Shown: positions 21,871 through 32,350 of the stretch, piece after piece | How positions within the stretch are numbered: position 1 is the first letter of the stretch | Layout of the letters: every line of letters begins with the position of its first letter | Assembly: GCA_015501055.1 (NCBI GenBank) | Contig: JADNYV010000327.1 | Span: forward strand, 1-38,036 | DNA length: 38,036 nucleotides | From: Mucidula mucida | Taxonomy: Eukaryota > Basidiomycota > Agaricomycetes > Agaricales > Physalacriaceae | Direction: 5' to 3' | Notes under the pieces: model-generated | What the model was told of the DNA's origin: nothing | Seen by the model: the letters and a program-made list of their open reading frames with translations, nothing else | Database searches by the model: none | Made by a program: the position numbers and the translations under genes

Positions 21871-23941
21871 ACTGACTTCCCCTTGCTTGCCACATGTGCT
21901 TTCCAGTCTTTATTGAAGTCCGCCTATTTGCCCGTGCCGCCGTGTTTATCGTACCATGCACAAGAAAATTCACCTCTAATAGAGTAGTAGTTAGCATCAG
22001 CATAGTTTAAAGCAAGATAACTCTTACTTTGCACTGTGTGTTGTTAGTGGTACCATCAACTTTCCTGAGCGCTTCTTCTTGGTTGAGGCTACCTTATTTC
22101 CAGAAGCTGCAGACAGCGCAACTGCGGTAACGATTACAGGCCTTGCAGTTGGTGCGACATCAGATGCCAACTTTGGGAGTGGCTTCGCTGGTGGGTTGCC
22201 GATAGCCTTGAGAGGAGCCGGTAACGGGATTGATGAGGCCGAGGCAACACTGGTATGGACAGGAGCAGCCACGGGCACTGCGGATTTCATAGATCTCGGC
22301 ATCTTGTTGTCAACTACTGCATCCTGGTCTTGTACTTCTGGTCGTACTACCGTGTCTGAGTCTCGTTCTGCGAAAGATGTAGTTGGCTTGTCTATATTGA
22401 TATCAGGCAATGCGGGTGGGGTGACTGGTGTCTCTGGATCATCTGTTGAAGGAGGCGACACCGCCGGCTGTGGTCTTGAGCTTTTGACCGACCTAGATGA
22501 TTCAAAGTCACATTTAACTCAGAGAAAACAGAAGATAAGAAGACATACAGCACGCTCTTGAACTTTCCCTTTTGATTTAACTTCGGAGGAACTGATTTGG
22601 ATGCGGAAACAACCTCGGGATGTTTGGACGGCGATTTGGGCGGAGGCTCCACCGAGCTGGAGGTCACGATATTAGGAGTTGGACTGACTGAAGCCGTGTC
22701 AGCCGTAGCGGCCGTCGCGCTAGCTGTAGCAGGCACTGCCATCTGTATATATTTGTCAGTGCAAGGCTAAGAGAACGTAACGTGCATACCTCGGTGGAAT
22801 CCATATCCACCTCCATCATAGGCTTGATATCTTCCGTCTTGCAGCGCTTAGAACGGCCGCTGTCATCTTCCGGCTCAAGAGCGCTGCTACTAGCGGCAGT
22901 GTTACGTTCGCAAGCCCGTTTTGTCTTGTGTGCACCGGGAAAGGTGGTTGTATGCCAGGATGTATGTAGGTTGGTTATCAGCTGGCTTGCCTTCCAATTA
23001 TTATGGCAGAAGCGAGCCTCCTCTACCTCGCTGTTCAGAGTGTAGAAAAAATACCGTTTCGCATCAATGTTATAATCCGACCAAGAATCTCGCGTACAGT
23101 GATCAGAATTTCCTTGCACCTGCAACTCGAGAGTGGTGCTCCATTGGCGTCCTTGAAGTATGGGATGAACGGCTTTTCGTCCGAGGTGGGCGCAGTTCCG
23201 ACAGTGAGAGCGCGGGAATATGAGGTCTTGTGCCACTAATTGCACTGGTAATCGTCTTCTTGAAGGGGAGCCAGTGGTGGGCCTACAACAAGTGATTGAC
23301 GTGCTGCTGCGGCATTCAAATGGGTGGTGTTGGTGCAATGAGGGCAGATTGATGGCGCAATGAGTCCGGGTCAATCTTGATATCGGGCCCAGAGGAGCCG
23401 ACCTGTTTCGTGAGGATGGAAAGAATGGTCTCGTAATGAGATCTGTAAATTGTGTCAAGACAAAAACATGGGAAGGCTGTTGCGCAACAACGCACTTTGT
23501 GACGGCAAGCTCGGTTTCTAAACGTGCACATTGTATCCGCAGTTGAACATTCTCAGTCCGTAGCTGGTGAACTTCCTCAAGCTGCGATACGCGACTCGAA
23601 GGGCCTCCACTCGAGAAACGCGGCAAACCCTCCGAGTGTCCTAAGGGACTACTGCCCCAGCTGCTACTGCGAGAGTGCATGGAACCCAATGCAGGAGAGC
23701 CTCTTCCAATGCTTTGCGACCTAAAGCTAGAGGAAGAAGGAGCTGGAGAACGGGACATGCTTCGAGTATGTGAAAAGAGACCAGAATTAGTAGCAGGGTA
23801 AGGGAAAGAACTTGACATATTATCATCAGAGTCATTAAGACTGATTCCAAAGTTATCTAGGCCGGCGAGGCTATCGGAATCCGACTTGTTCAGGTCGTGA
23901 GTATGAGGAAGGGAAAGCTGGGGATAGAACATGTCGTCCAT
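21807..23941 (-). pseudogene. Companion gene of the transposon, decayed
   Basis: Exons read as 23941-23496, 23442-22790, 22742-22549, 22492-22028 and 21975-21807, all with GT-AG introns. Parts: a serine-rich N-terminus, a coiled coil (SQLEEVHQLRTENVQLRIQ), then YFKDANGAPLS and ARFCHNNWKASQLITN. A nuclear-looking basic patch (KTKRA, RSKRCKTED) and a Pro/Ala-rich tail ending in CAWYDKHGGTGK-ADFNKDWKAH follow. I recall proteins with this middle region (ENG-P-S and C-NNWK) beside Tnp2-like transposases in Agaricomycetes; no function is established. Lesions: TAG at 23236-23238, TAG at 21924-21926, and a frame break with probable small deletion near a T-run around 23050. A DNA-binding or accessory role in transposition is a guess. 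Confidence 0.65.
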
Positions 23942-24009
23942 ACTATGGTTCGAGGTAGAGTTGAACGTAGCTTACATAAACTTGTGTGATATAATGACAT
24001 GCACATATT

Positions 24010-27000
24010 CTACTCTTCATCTAAGTCTTCAATGAATCCCAGTCGCTCCATTAATGCCATTCCCGGACAATGTGTAACATACCACCAATTTTTTTCAGAT
24101 CCATCGTGATGTGTTGTGGCGTACTGATGATCAGGCGCTACAAGAACGATTGTCTTGATGTTCTTAACCGGAATACAGACAATCCCCTGGTTGCCAAGAT
24201 GCTGAGCGGACCAATATATATTTGAGGACTCCTTCAAGAGATCTGTATCTGACATGCCAAGCAGAGCAAGAAGAGCAACAGTTTTGATATCACCATTGCA
24301 GCGCAACCGAGTGAAGTAAAGCACTTCTCCAATGCGCTCTTCGTCGTCAATGATACACTATGATGAGATCAACATTACGGTCCTATAGATAATATGAAGG
24401 CAGATTATACCTTAACACATCGTGCACGTCGTACCCCTCGGGTAGTTGGCTGAGCTTCTTTCCATAGTGTTCATGCGATATATCCAGAAGGCAAGCGTAA
24501 ATGTGCCCATCTCTGTACCTTTCTCCACCGAATATCATTGCTGTCGCCTCCTTCCTGTGTTACCCATTTTTGGATCGCCTCCAATTCTGATAGCCGTACA
24601 GCACGCTCGCAGTTGTCCTTAGCTCCTAGAAGTACATATCCATCGTGGAGATCAAGACCTCCTCAGAAATGACAACTTCAGGCTCTCTCAAATCGGAAAT
24701 GAGTGCTTCAAGTGCGTTCACATGACAGCGACGTACACCTCGCTGCTCGAAGTTGGAAAACATGTTTGATGGCTGTCGCAATTCGAGTCCAAGACTGCCA
24801 ATCATGCGCTCGATAGCCCATTGAGCGTAGACGGTACCAGGACCAATACGCTCCGTTTCACGGGGGAAGTGGGTCATTGTATGAATGCATGGTCGAACAA
24901 AATGTATGTGATCCTCTCGACGCTGATAGTAGAGCTCCTCATATTCATCAGAGAATTCAACAAGTAGTTGATATGATTCCGTCAGATCCTCGCGTGGTAT
25001 TACTAGCTGCATGAGCAAGAGGAACCCCCGTGCACACTTGCAGTAGTTACGCCAATAAGGCATCGGAAGAATGCCGTAGAGAAGTGCAGGTCCCATGCAG
25101 AAGAAGTAGAGGAGGTATTCCCATGCTTTATATCCACTGTTAATCTTTTCGGCTGGATTGCGAGGAGGATGATCAAATGAACCAGGTATATATTGGAGCG
25201 TATCAGCAACAGCTTGGCCGTGCTGCTTCCAGACATCGCCTTTGAGAACTGCCCATGGCCAAAGACTTGGATCATCGGTGACAGCATGGGCGAACATACC
25301 GCGCCAGAGTGGTATCAGAAGATCCGGGATATTCAAGCAGGGTAAATGCATGATGTTGAGAGGGAACATGCGTGGGATTCCCAAGATATGCTCTCGGGGA
25401 AGCCCACTGAAAATGGTTGGCTTACAGATGCCCGTATTCAGACGATTTGCCTGAAACTCAGCTTGATCTCTGGAGTTCATGACCTTTCTGAGATCGCGCC
25501 AATAACTTTTCTCTGCCTCCTCTGGCTCGAAATCATCAAGAAGTTCTGGCAGATCAACATCGTCATGGTCGCACCCGGCAACATTGTAGTCGCCATCAGG
25601 TTTTAAGCGTGCGGGATAGTACTGGGAGGCACCTTCCTTCCGTCGGCCAACAATAGGACATCGCAGTCAACAGTGTATTTTACCTTAATGGCCAACAGTA
25701 CCGCTGATTGCGGCCATCGCTGGTCCATCGGCGGTAACAAGGGCAAGAAAGGGATGGGAAATGAAAGTCTCGTTGCGATCCGCTCTCCAAATCTTGAGTC
25801 CGTCGCGCTGGAGCGCGGAAAGATGAAACAAGCCAGGAAAGAGGAAGCTATCTAGATTCTTCGGTTTGTGTGGTCCCGGAATAAATCCGCTGGGAAGAAC
25901 ATGTCTCTTTTTATAGCGTACATTCGGGTCATGGTCAAATATGATCCAAATGTAAACACAACACTCCGAAACCTTGCTTCGATAAAGCTGAGCGCCATCA
26001 ATAGAAAGAACAAGTATCATGTCCTCATCTTTGATACGCCCCTCTTGAACAGCATTGAGATAATCAAGCCCATCGAAGAAGTCTGTCAGTGGCGTGTCAA
26101 ATCCATCATCTGATCCCAGTTCCTCTAGGATACGACATGTATAATCAAGTCAATACTGAAGGGCACATGCGCCCTCGGGAGTACGCCAAAGGGCTTGGAG
26201 CTGTGGTGCGAGAAGGAGGGTAATGAAGCGCTTCCGAGGTATTTTGGTACCTGGATGATATCGCTGCTCACTGCAGACAGGGCACAGTAGCGCCTCTCTG
26301 AGCGGTCCAGTGAAACCCACACAGGATTTGGGACACATGTCCCGGTATACAGGCGTGATGCCGGTGAGACTGCTGATCTGCTTCTTCACTTCGTAGAAGC
26401 TGAGGACACGACAAGAAGGAAAGCGACGGAGAATGGCACGGCAAGCAGCGGTGTATGTAGCCTCTGAAGTGTTGTCGATGGCAAGATAGAGATCAATGGA
26501 GAAGCAAAGATCATCGTCGTCGACCTTCAGTTCCTCCTCAGGCGGATTCTCGATCACATCTAGAATATCTGAATTGAGAGGTTCAATATCACTGTGCAGA
26601 GTAGCGCCCTTAAGCGCATCAATGAACGCCTGTGCCAGTTTGAGATCACCAAGAATGGGAACTCCCATCTCCTCTTCTCGTGGATCGTCAGATTGTCGCT
26701 CCGGTGGAAATTGGGACTGGCCTCCCGATGAAGCAGCTGCTTGAGCAGCAAGCTCTTCATCTCTGCGAGCTGCCGCTAATGCAGCGGCCTCGCGAATGAG
26801 CCTTTCTGCAGCTTGTGCATTGGCAAGTTCGGCCGCGTGTGGATCAAGATTGTCGTCAAAATCCTCATTGAATGAAGCAGGAGAGGATAATAACGGAGAT
26901 AATGGCACAGGAGGAGAGTCTACATCCATCATCTACAGACATAGAAATGCTCAGTTGAATTCAATACTATATGTATAATGCTACTCACCTTATCCATACC

Positions 27001-27288
27001 TGGATCAAGCTCCCTATCGAAGTCGGGCACATTTTCAAGATTTAGTTGTGCCCTCAAGTTGCCCTGAGTCAAGTCATTGGAAGGACCAGCGGAAGGTATG
27101 TCTGATGCTCCTTGCGAGTCTTGTCCTGCATCGATGTTCAAAGCCGCCAGTGCTGCTTGCGAGGATGCGGCAATGGATAGTGCGATGGCAGCTCGTGTGT
27201 GTTTGTTCCGAGTAGAGTATGCTAATATTTTGTGCCCGCCGCATTTTGGACAGTAGCAGACTTCCAAGCCGTCATCTGAGGTATCCAT
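24010..27288 (-). pseudogene. Tnp2-like transposase, decayed
   Basis: Exons 27288-26989, 26932-24411 and 24357-24010 would give about 1056 residues. Seen in order: a zinc-binding N-terminus (CYCPKCGGHK), a second cysteine cluster (CPKSCVGFTG, CPVCSEQRYHP), the acidic block MILVLSIDGAQLY, then YKKRHVLPSGFIPGPHKPKNLDSFLFPG and HPFLALVTADGPAM. Further on are GLPREHILGIP, FPLNIMHLPCLNIPDLLIPLW, NPAEKINSGYKAWE and the C-terminal LRLPSGYIA. This series matches the Tnp2/Transposase_21 proteins of Agaricomycetes, which cut and rejoin transposon ends. The long second exon stays in one frame but has TGA at 26150, TAA at 25685, TGA at 25667 and TGA at 24471, plus one probable one-base deletion near 24655-24665. 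It is therefore not functional as written. Confidence 0.85.
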
Positions 27289-27529
27289 AAAGTCAATGCT
27301 ATTGGCACGATGATAGTAGCGAGTAAAGTGCGTGTAGAACACGTGCAGAGAGTGGCCGGGTACAGATGACGTACTTCCTCCTTGTAATTTGGAGGTTCGC
27401 CAAGGTAGAAATCTGACATAGCCCCTATATACATGAATTTCCGAAATGCCTTGCTCGGGGCGAGAGGCATTCTCAAAATGCCTCGATGTACTTGATGGGA
27501 CTCGACTTCCCCTGACTTCCCTCAGATTC

Positions 27530-27571
27530 CTTCGATCGGCCGCGACCTGCATCGACCCTCTTTTCACTGGG
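27530..27571 (-). repeat. Right terminal inverted repeat
   Basis: Reads on the minus strand as CCCAGTGAAAAGAGGG and onward, matching 21455-21496 at 41 of 42 positions. It is followed by the second GTTCAAT at 27572-27578. Confidence 0.93.
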
Positions 27572-27578
27572 GTTCAAT

Positions 27579-27592
27579 TCCCAATGTGTCCA
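27579..27592 (+). pseudogene. 3' part of the split tRNA-Ala
   Basis: TCCCAATGTGTCCA completes the T arm, acceptor strand and discriminator base of the tRNA begun at 21394-21454. The T-stem strand here (CCCAA) pairs fully with TTGGG of the 5' part. Confidence 0.85.
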
Positions 27593-27611
27593 GACATCTG
27601 TCCAAGAACTC

Positions 27612-27617
27612 TTTTTT
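27612..27617 (+). terminator. T6 Pol III terminator of the split tRNA
   Basis: A run of six T lies 20 bases past the tRNA 3' end, the expected place for RNA polymerase III to stop. It suggests that the interrupted tRNA was once a real transcription unit. Confidence 0.6.
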
Positions 27618-27656
27618 GTTCGCAACTCTAATGATTCTGAATCAAATGCTCCATCA

Positions 27657-27702
27657 CGTGGCGCAGTAAACCTCCCAGGGTAGATCAGGTTTTGAAAACC
27701 TT
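27657..27702 (+). repeat. Fragment related to the hAT MITE
   Basis: GTGGCGCAGTAAACCTCCC and AGGTTTTGAAA match the left end of the MITE at 9351-9667 (GTGGCGCAGTAAAGCTCCC, AGGTTTTGAAA) with an internal deletion. No right end or target duplication is visible. Confidence 0.55.
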
Positions 27703-27740
27703 AGTGATAGTTAAGTGCATCTTCCACTCCTTCCTGAACA

Positions 27741-28405
27741 AGGACACATGGTGTACTTGCTTGGTGTCCTCTGGCGCACAGATGAACTGATTTTTTTAGC
27801 ATTGCACTTCCAGCTTTGACACTCCCTTAGCATCGAGAGCTGCGTGATCGTACTTCAAAGCCTAACCCCAGGACACATAGCCTAGTCGGTTCATCCCACT
27901 GTATCGTACTTTCTCCGTAAAAACCAGTTCTTTTTATTTATTTGTTTGAGCCAAGGTAGAGAATGCGCGTAGATTGAGAGCTTGCTCATCATAAGTACAC
28001 GAGAATCCTAAATCTCTTCAGTTTCCTTATCCGTGCGGAGCCCTACAATGTACATCTACCATTACCGGCGCTCCTCTTTACAGAAGGATTCAAGTGTGCC
28101 CAACATGAATTGCTTCTTGACTCTTGGGAGCTCCCTCACCACAATCATGGTAGGACACATGGCGTAGCTGCTTGGTGTCCTTTGGCGCACAAAAGTATTG
28201 TTTTTTTTCCGTCGCCCCCAAGTCATTGCGCTTCCATCTGCGGCACTCCTTCCTTACTCTAGGCGTAAGGCAAATTACTTGAAGAACGAGCCTACGCGTG
28301 CATCCGTAAAATCGAGAGCTCCCTTATCGTCCTACTCTCAGGACACATGGCGCAGTTCGTTCATCCGAATGTGTCCTTTCTGTTAGGCGAGTTTGTCTTT
28401 TTTTT
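27741..28405 (+). repeat. Two tandem units, each with two tRNA-acceptor-like hairpins
   Basis: Four hairpins alternate between two forms. Form A (27741-27770 and 28152-28181) pairs AGGACAC with GTGTCCT around an A-box-like loop and is followed by GGCGCACA and T-runs (27791-27797; 28201-28208). Form B (27870-27908 and 28340-28377) begins AGGACACAT; the second copy pairs perfectly with ATGTGTCCT, and T-runs follow (27927-27931; 28398-28405). Matching sequence between the A and B hairpins shows an old tandem duplication of about 410-466 bases. The relation to tRNA-Ala is clear in the first 20 bases only. Confidence 0.6.
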
Positions 28406-28486
28406 GTTGTCTGAGAATCAACCATCGAGAAGAAAAAAGAACAAATTTAATAATCTTGAGCATCACATATCCTAAACCACACTACC

Positions 28487-31105
28487 TCACCGCGGAGGCG
28501 TATACCGCCCCTGGCCTACAAAAAACCCCGGCGGCTGCATCCCATTCCACATCTCCTGCATCGGCGGCGGAGGCGGCGCCCACCCCGAATAACCCCACTG
28601 CTGCTGCTGAGACCCCCAAACCGCACCCGCAGGCGCCGTATTCCGCCTCCCACCCGCACTCCCCACAATCTCGTCCTCTTCCTCCACGAGCGCCTTGCTC
28701 CCGAGCTTTGGAGACGCCGTCCCGCTGCCGCCACCCGCGCTCCCGTTGTGGCTTGACGCGCCAATGACACCGGGGAATGCGCTCCCTGATGCAGAGGGCG
28801 GTGGGGGCGCGATTATACCGGCTGACGACGAGCCGATGATACCTGCTGAGGACGAACCGATTATGCCTGCTGATGAGGAACCGATAACGCCAGCTGATGA
28901 AGAGCCGATGACGCCTGCGGGTGAAGAGCCAGAACCGATTACGCCAGCTGAGTTGGGCGGGGGCGGCGGGCCACTGCCGATGACGCCCATAGGCCGCGCT
29001 ATTGGGTTGACGCTCGCCCGTCGCGGCTGTGGTCCCGGCGTCATCGGTGGTGGAGGAGGCGGCACGAACCCGCCGTTGACAAAGCGCTGCTGCACGGGAA
29101 CCATACCGGGATTCGGGTACATGGGGGGAACGTAATGAGGAGGAATGGCTTGCTGGGGGATAGAGTAGAGTGGTGGCGGTGCAGTGGGCTTTCGCTGTGG
29201 CTGCGGCGGTTGTGGCTTTGGAAGGATCTTCTTGACGCCGTTGGGTGTGGGGGGTGGCGGGGGCTTGGCGGCCTCCCGCTGCTTGCGCTCCCGCTCCTTC
29301 CGTTCGCGCTCTTCGCGTTCCTTCTCCTCCTTCTCCCGCTTCTCCCTCTCTTCCTTTTCGCGCTCCTTCCTTATGCGTTCGCGCTCCTCGCGCTCCTTCC
29401 GCTCCTTGTCCTCGCGCTCCTTTCTCTCCTTTTCCTCCTTCTTCCGGCGCTCTTCACGTTCGCGGTCCTCCTTGTCCTTCTTCTCGCGACGACGCTTCTC
29501 CTCCTCTTCGCGCTTCTTACGCTTCTCCTCCTCCTTCTTTAGACGCTCCTCCTCTGCGACCTTGCGAACAGCTTCTCTCCTGACGCGGTCCTCCTCCCGC
29601 TTGCGTCTCTGCTGCTCCTCGAGGGCGGTCTGCTTTGCCTTGATCTCTGCCTCCTCTGCAGCCTTTGAGGCAGCCTTGACCGCCTTCTCCTCCTCCTTTG
29701 CCTGCTTTTGCTGGCGCTTCTTGTCCTTCTTCTTCTCCTTTTCGCGCTGCTTCTTTGCCTCTCGCTCCTTTGACACCTTGTCCTCGTCCTCAATCTCACG
29801 AAGAAGCTGAAGCTGCCGTTCCTGAGCCACCTTTTCTCGATAAGCATGGAGGACGCGCTGTTCAAACATACGCGCTGCAAAAATGCTAAACATGCGCTTT
29901 CCTTCTTCCATCTTTTGCTCCTCCGTAAGAATCTGCAAACCGTAAGCGACACATCATACGAGGAATCAACACACACCTCTTCCTCCTCGTCATCGTCGTC
30001 ATCTTCATCGTCCTCATCATCGTCCTCATCGTCATCGTCCTCGCTGCCACCACCCGCACCATCACTGCCCTCATCCTCCTCGCTGCTCTCACTCTCCACA
30101 TCGCCCGCAGCCTCCTCCTCCCGCTGCATGCGCCGCTCCGCTAGCTGCTCCATCATCTCCAAAAACTTCTGCCCATCATTCTTCAACAAATCATCAGCCA
30201 CCGTCAAGATATTCCCGGGCCCAGTCACAGTCAGACTCCCGCCCAGACTAAACAGCCCCGGCGCAGGTGGCGCAGACGTCTCCCGCACTCCCGCCCCGTC
30301 CCTCGGCGCTGCTGCAGGCACTACCGGCACACCGGCATCGCCATTCGGTACATCCTCCTCCTCATCTTCTTCCTCATCGTCTTCATCGTCCTCTTCCACC
30401 TCGTATTCGTCATCGCCGCCGCCTGGACTGGTCGGCGGCGGTAAAGCGTCCTTGTGTCGGCCGCGCGCATGGAGATGGGAAGGTTGTACGACCGCGCCGT
30501 CCCGGTCGAGCTCCACGCTCCCAGGAAACGGACCCGGGCCGGGCGGGGGCGGGATGGTGCCACCAGAGGATACGTAGCGCTGCTGATAGTGTGCATACTG
30601 CTCCAGCTCCTCGTAGTATGCGTCGTATAGCACTTCCAGCTCCTCCTCGATGGCGTTTCTAAATGCGATGACGCGCGGATCGTTAGAGAAATGGAAATCG
30701 AAAAAAAATAGAGGAAACGCACCGTTTCCTACCACACACCGCGCACGCGCACGAGTGCCTTTGCTGCTCCTTCATCTTGCGCAACACGGCCTCCTTCTCC
30801 ACCTTGACCAGCCCCCGCCGCTCGTCCACGCTCAGCCCCAGCCAAAACTCCTTTATCCTCTCCCGCTCCTCCGTAGACGACGTAGACCAGATCTTTTTCG
30901 CCTTTTCCTTGTCCTTGGCCTCCCGCTGTTGTTGTTGTTGTTGTTGGGGCCCGCCGCCATTTGGGTGCCCGTGCGTCGGAGGTGCCACGCTCGGGCTCTT
31001 TCCCTTCCCTTTCCCCTTGGCCGCAGTCCCATTCGTCGCGTTCGTGTACGCCATTGGCTTTTTCCCGATAGATACTTGGGACGGCTGACGCCCTACCGGT
31101 GCCAT
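28487..31105 (-). CDS. NST1: Nst1-type stress response protein
   Basis: Three exons, 31105-30723, 30658-29977 and 29932-28487, join through GT-AG introns of 64 and 44 bases to give 836 residues. Seen in order: a glutamine run, the family block [45 protein letters not shown] (about residues 83-127), then [21 protein letters not shown]. An acidic stretch of Asp/Glu follows, then a very long charged helix of Glu, Lys and Arg, and a Pro/Gly-rich tail with repeated SSSAG[VI]IG. In budding yeast NST1 affects salt tolerance and is reported as a processing-body component; a like role here is inference. The stop is TGA at 28487-28489. The gene looks intact. Its promoter lies right of 31105, shared with the pseudogene region on the other strand. 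Confidence 0.92.
28811..28960 (-). repeat. In-frame 24-base repeat encoding G[VI]IGSSSA
   Basis: Within the last NST1 exon about six units of 24 bases encode a repeated octapeptide G-[VI]-I-G-S-S-S-A, with the first units less regular. The repeat keeps the frame. Confidence 0.8.
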
Positions 31106-31489
31106 GGTCGTCGTAGGGTGAAAAGAATTTAACAGGGCTACTAAGCTTTGTCAGCTAGTGGCCACCTCCGGGGTTAGGGTTCGGCACATCGGCTGCTTGC
31201 CTCTGCTCGTGCGACCATAAAGTCTGTTCGCGACATAGAGCATCGCGTGCTGGACTCGCGCAGAACAGCTTGACGGTCGGATACAAGTCAAGTTCTCCTG
31301 ACTCATACATACTAAGGCTGACGCGTCGCATTGGCCAAATCAGCAGGGGTACGTCTAACGCGCCTGTCCAAATTCCACTTCCGGGTACCTCTTCAAAGGT
31401 GCGAGCGACACCTGCAGCGCGTCTCAGCACAAGCGCTATATTCTTATCTGAGGTAATCATTCCTTTCCATGCCAATATCCATGCACTCC

Positions 31490-32350
31490 CCCTTCTACGT
31501 GCGGTTCGCTGCAAGAGCGGCGCGGACTTTGTCTGCAAAGTCCTCGTCGTAGGGAATGACGGCAAGACCGGACTGTTCGCGCTGCGTCAGGCGCTATCAG
31601 GAGGTGGCATATTCCAAGCTGAGAACCACATTCTCGTGTTTCCTATGGGGAGTCCTGTCTCTATGAGTGATTTGATACATCCAATGTTGGCAGACTACTG
31701 CTCGCTAGAGGATCTGCTCGAAGTGGTGGCACAGGCACTCGAGGTCAGTAGACTCATTCGTGAACCAAAACAACATCACCTCACCTTCCAAGGCCCTAGT
31801 GTTTTTGCATGACAAGAGGGTCGTTCACCATGTGCGCTCAACATGTTTCCCAAGCACATTACGTACTAACCTGTACCTCAAGGACATTTGTGAACAACTT
31901 CATGCTGGAGTGGATGCCCGACTCTCTTTGAGAAACATGACGCCCTTTGGCGGCACATCCGAGAGTATGGCTCTTTGACTTTGAGACCGCCATTGTATTT
32001 CCTCCTAGGACCGCGCGAAAAGACTGTGTATGTTATGGGGCCCCATTTCCAGACCTTCCTGCAGACAAATACTCGCAACCAATCCTGAATGAGTTCCTAG
32101 ATGGAGCCAAGTATAATGCGCTGGAGCTTGATATTTGGCAATTTACAAACTATGTGTGCCCGCTCAAGGTACGAGAGCTTTTCGGTTTCAATATGCTTGT
32201 CCTTACATTGTACCAGTGAGGCAACAATGAGAGAGTTGACAGTGTGCTGGCGTGTACGGGGGACGCACTTGATGCTGCAGAGGAATTGCGAAGAGTACAG
32301 GAGGTGTTGGGTGAGATACCACGGAACGACTTGAGAATTCCGGTAAAGTA
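31490..32350 (+). pseudogene. Protein-kinase-like gene, broken
   Basis: Pieces in order: CKVLVVGNDGKTGLFALRQ, ENHILVFPMG, LEDLLEVVAQALE, an intron (about 31744-31789), ALVFLHDKRVVHH, another intron, NNFMLEWMPDSL, HPRVWLFDFETAIVFP, YNALELDIWQF, and a tail AEELRRVQEVLGEIPRNDLRIP with stop near 32350. This is the order in a basidiomycete family of small kinase-like proteins, where FDFE stands at the metal-binding loop. Lesions: TGA twice in SL-stop-ET-stop-RPLAAHP (31966-31983 region reads on after 31938), and a one-base shift just before NNFM. The catalytic loop reads HH-DI rather than the usual HRD. The start is not clear. Confidence 0.65.

Larger units (their letters stand above)
21455..27571 (-). 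mobile_element. Two-gene DNA transposon with Tnp2-like transposase
   Basis: A 6117-base element is bounded by 42-base terminal inverted repeats that match at 41 of 42 positions and begin CCCAGTGAAAAGAGGG. It is flanked by the 7-base direct repeat GTTCAAT (21448-21454 and 27572-27578). Removing the element and one repeat rebuilds a complete tRNA-Ala gene, which confirms the ends. It carries a transposase gene and, downstream on the same strand, a companion gene. Both are broken mainly by stop codons. The transposase is of the kind usually annotated Tnp2/Transposase_21 in Agaricomycetes. The ends and target duplication are not those of a standard CACTA element (CACTA ends, about 3-base duplication). 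Confidence 0.9.

Noticed and set aside
22079..22561. Plus-strand glycine- and alanine-rich frame of 160 residues
   Set aside because: It is antisense to the Pro/Ala-rich tail of the companion gene and has no motif.
29184..29810. Plus-strand serine/arginine-rich frame of 208 residues
   Set aside because: It is the antisense of the charged helix of NST1, whose minus-strand frame is strongly supported.
29846..30577. Plus-strand serine-rich frame of 243 residues
   Set aside because: It is antisense to the acidic region and part of the second exon of NST1.
31160..31175. GGGTTAGGG as an interstitial telomere
   Set aside because: Only about one and a half units are present, which is expected by chance.
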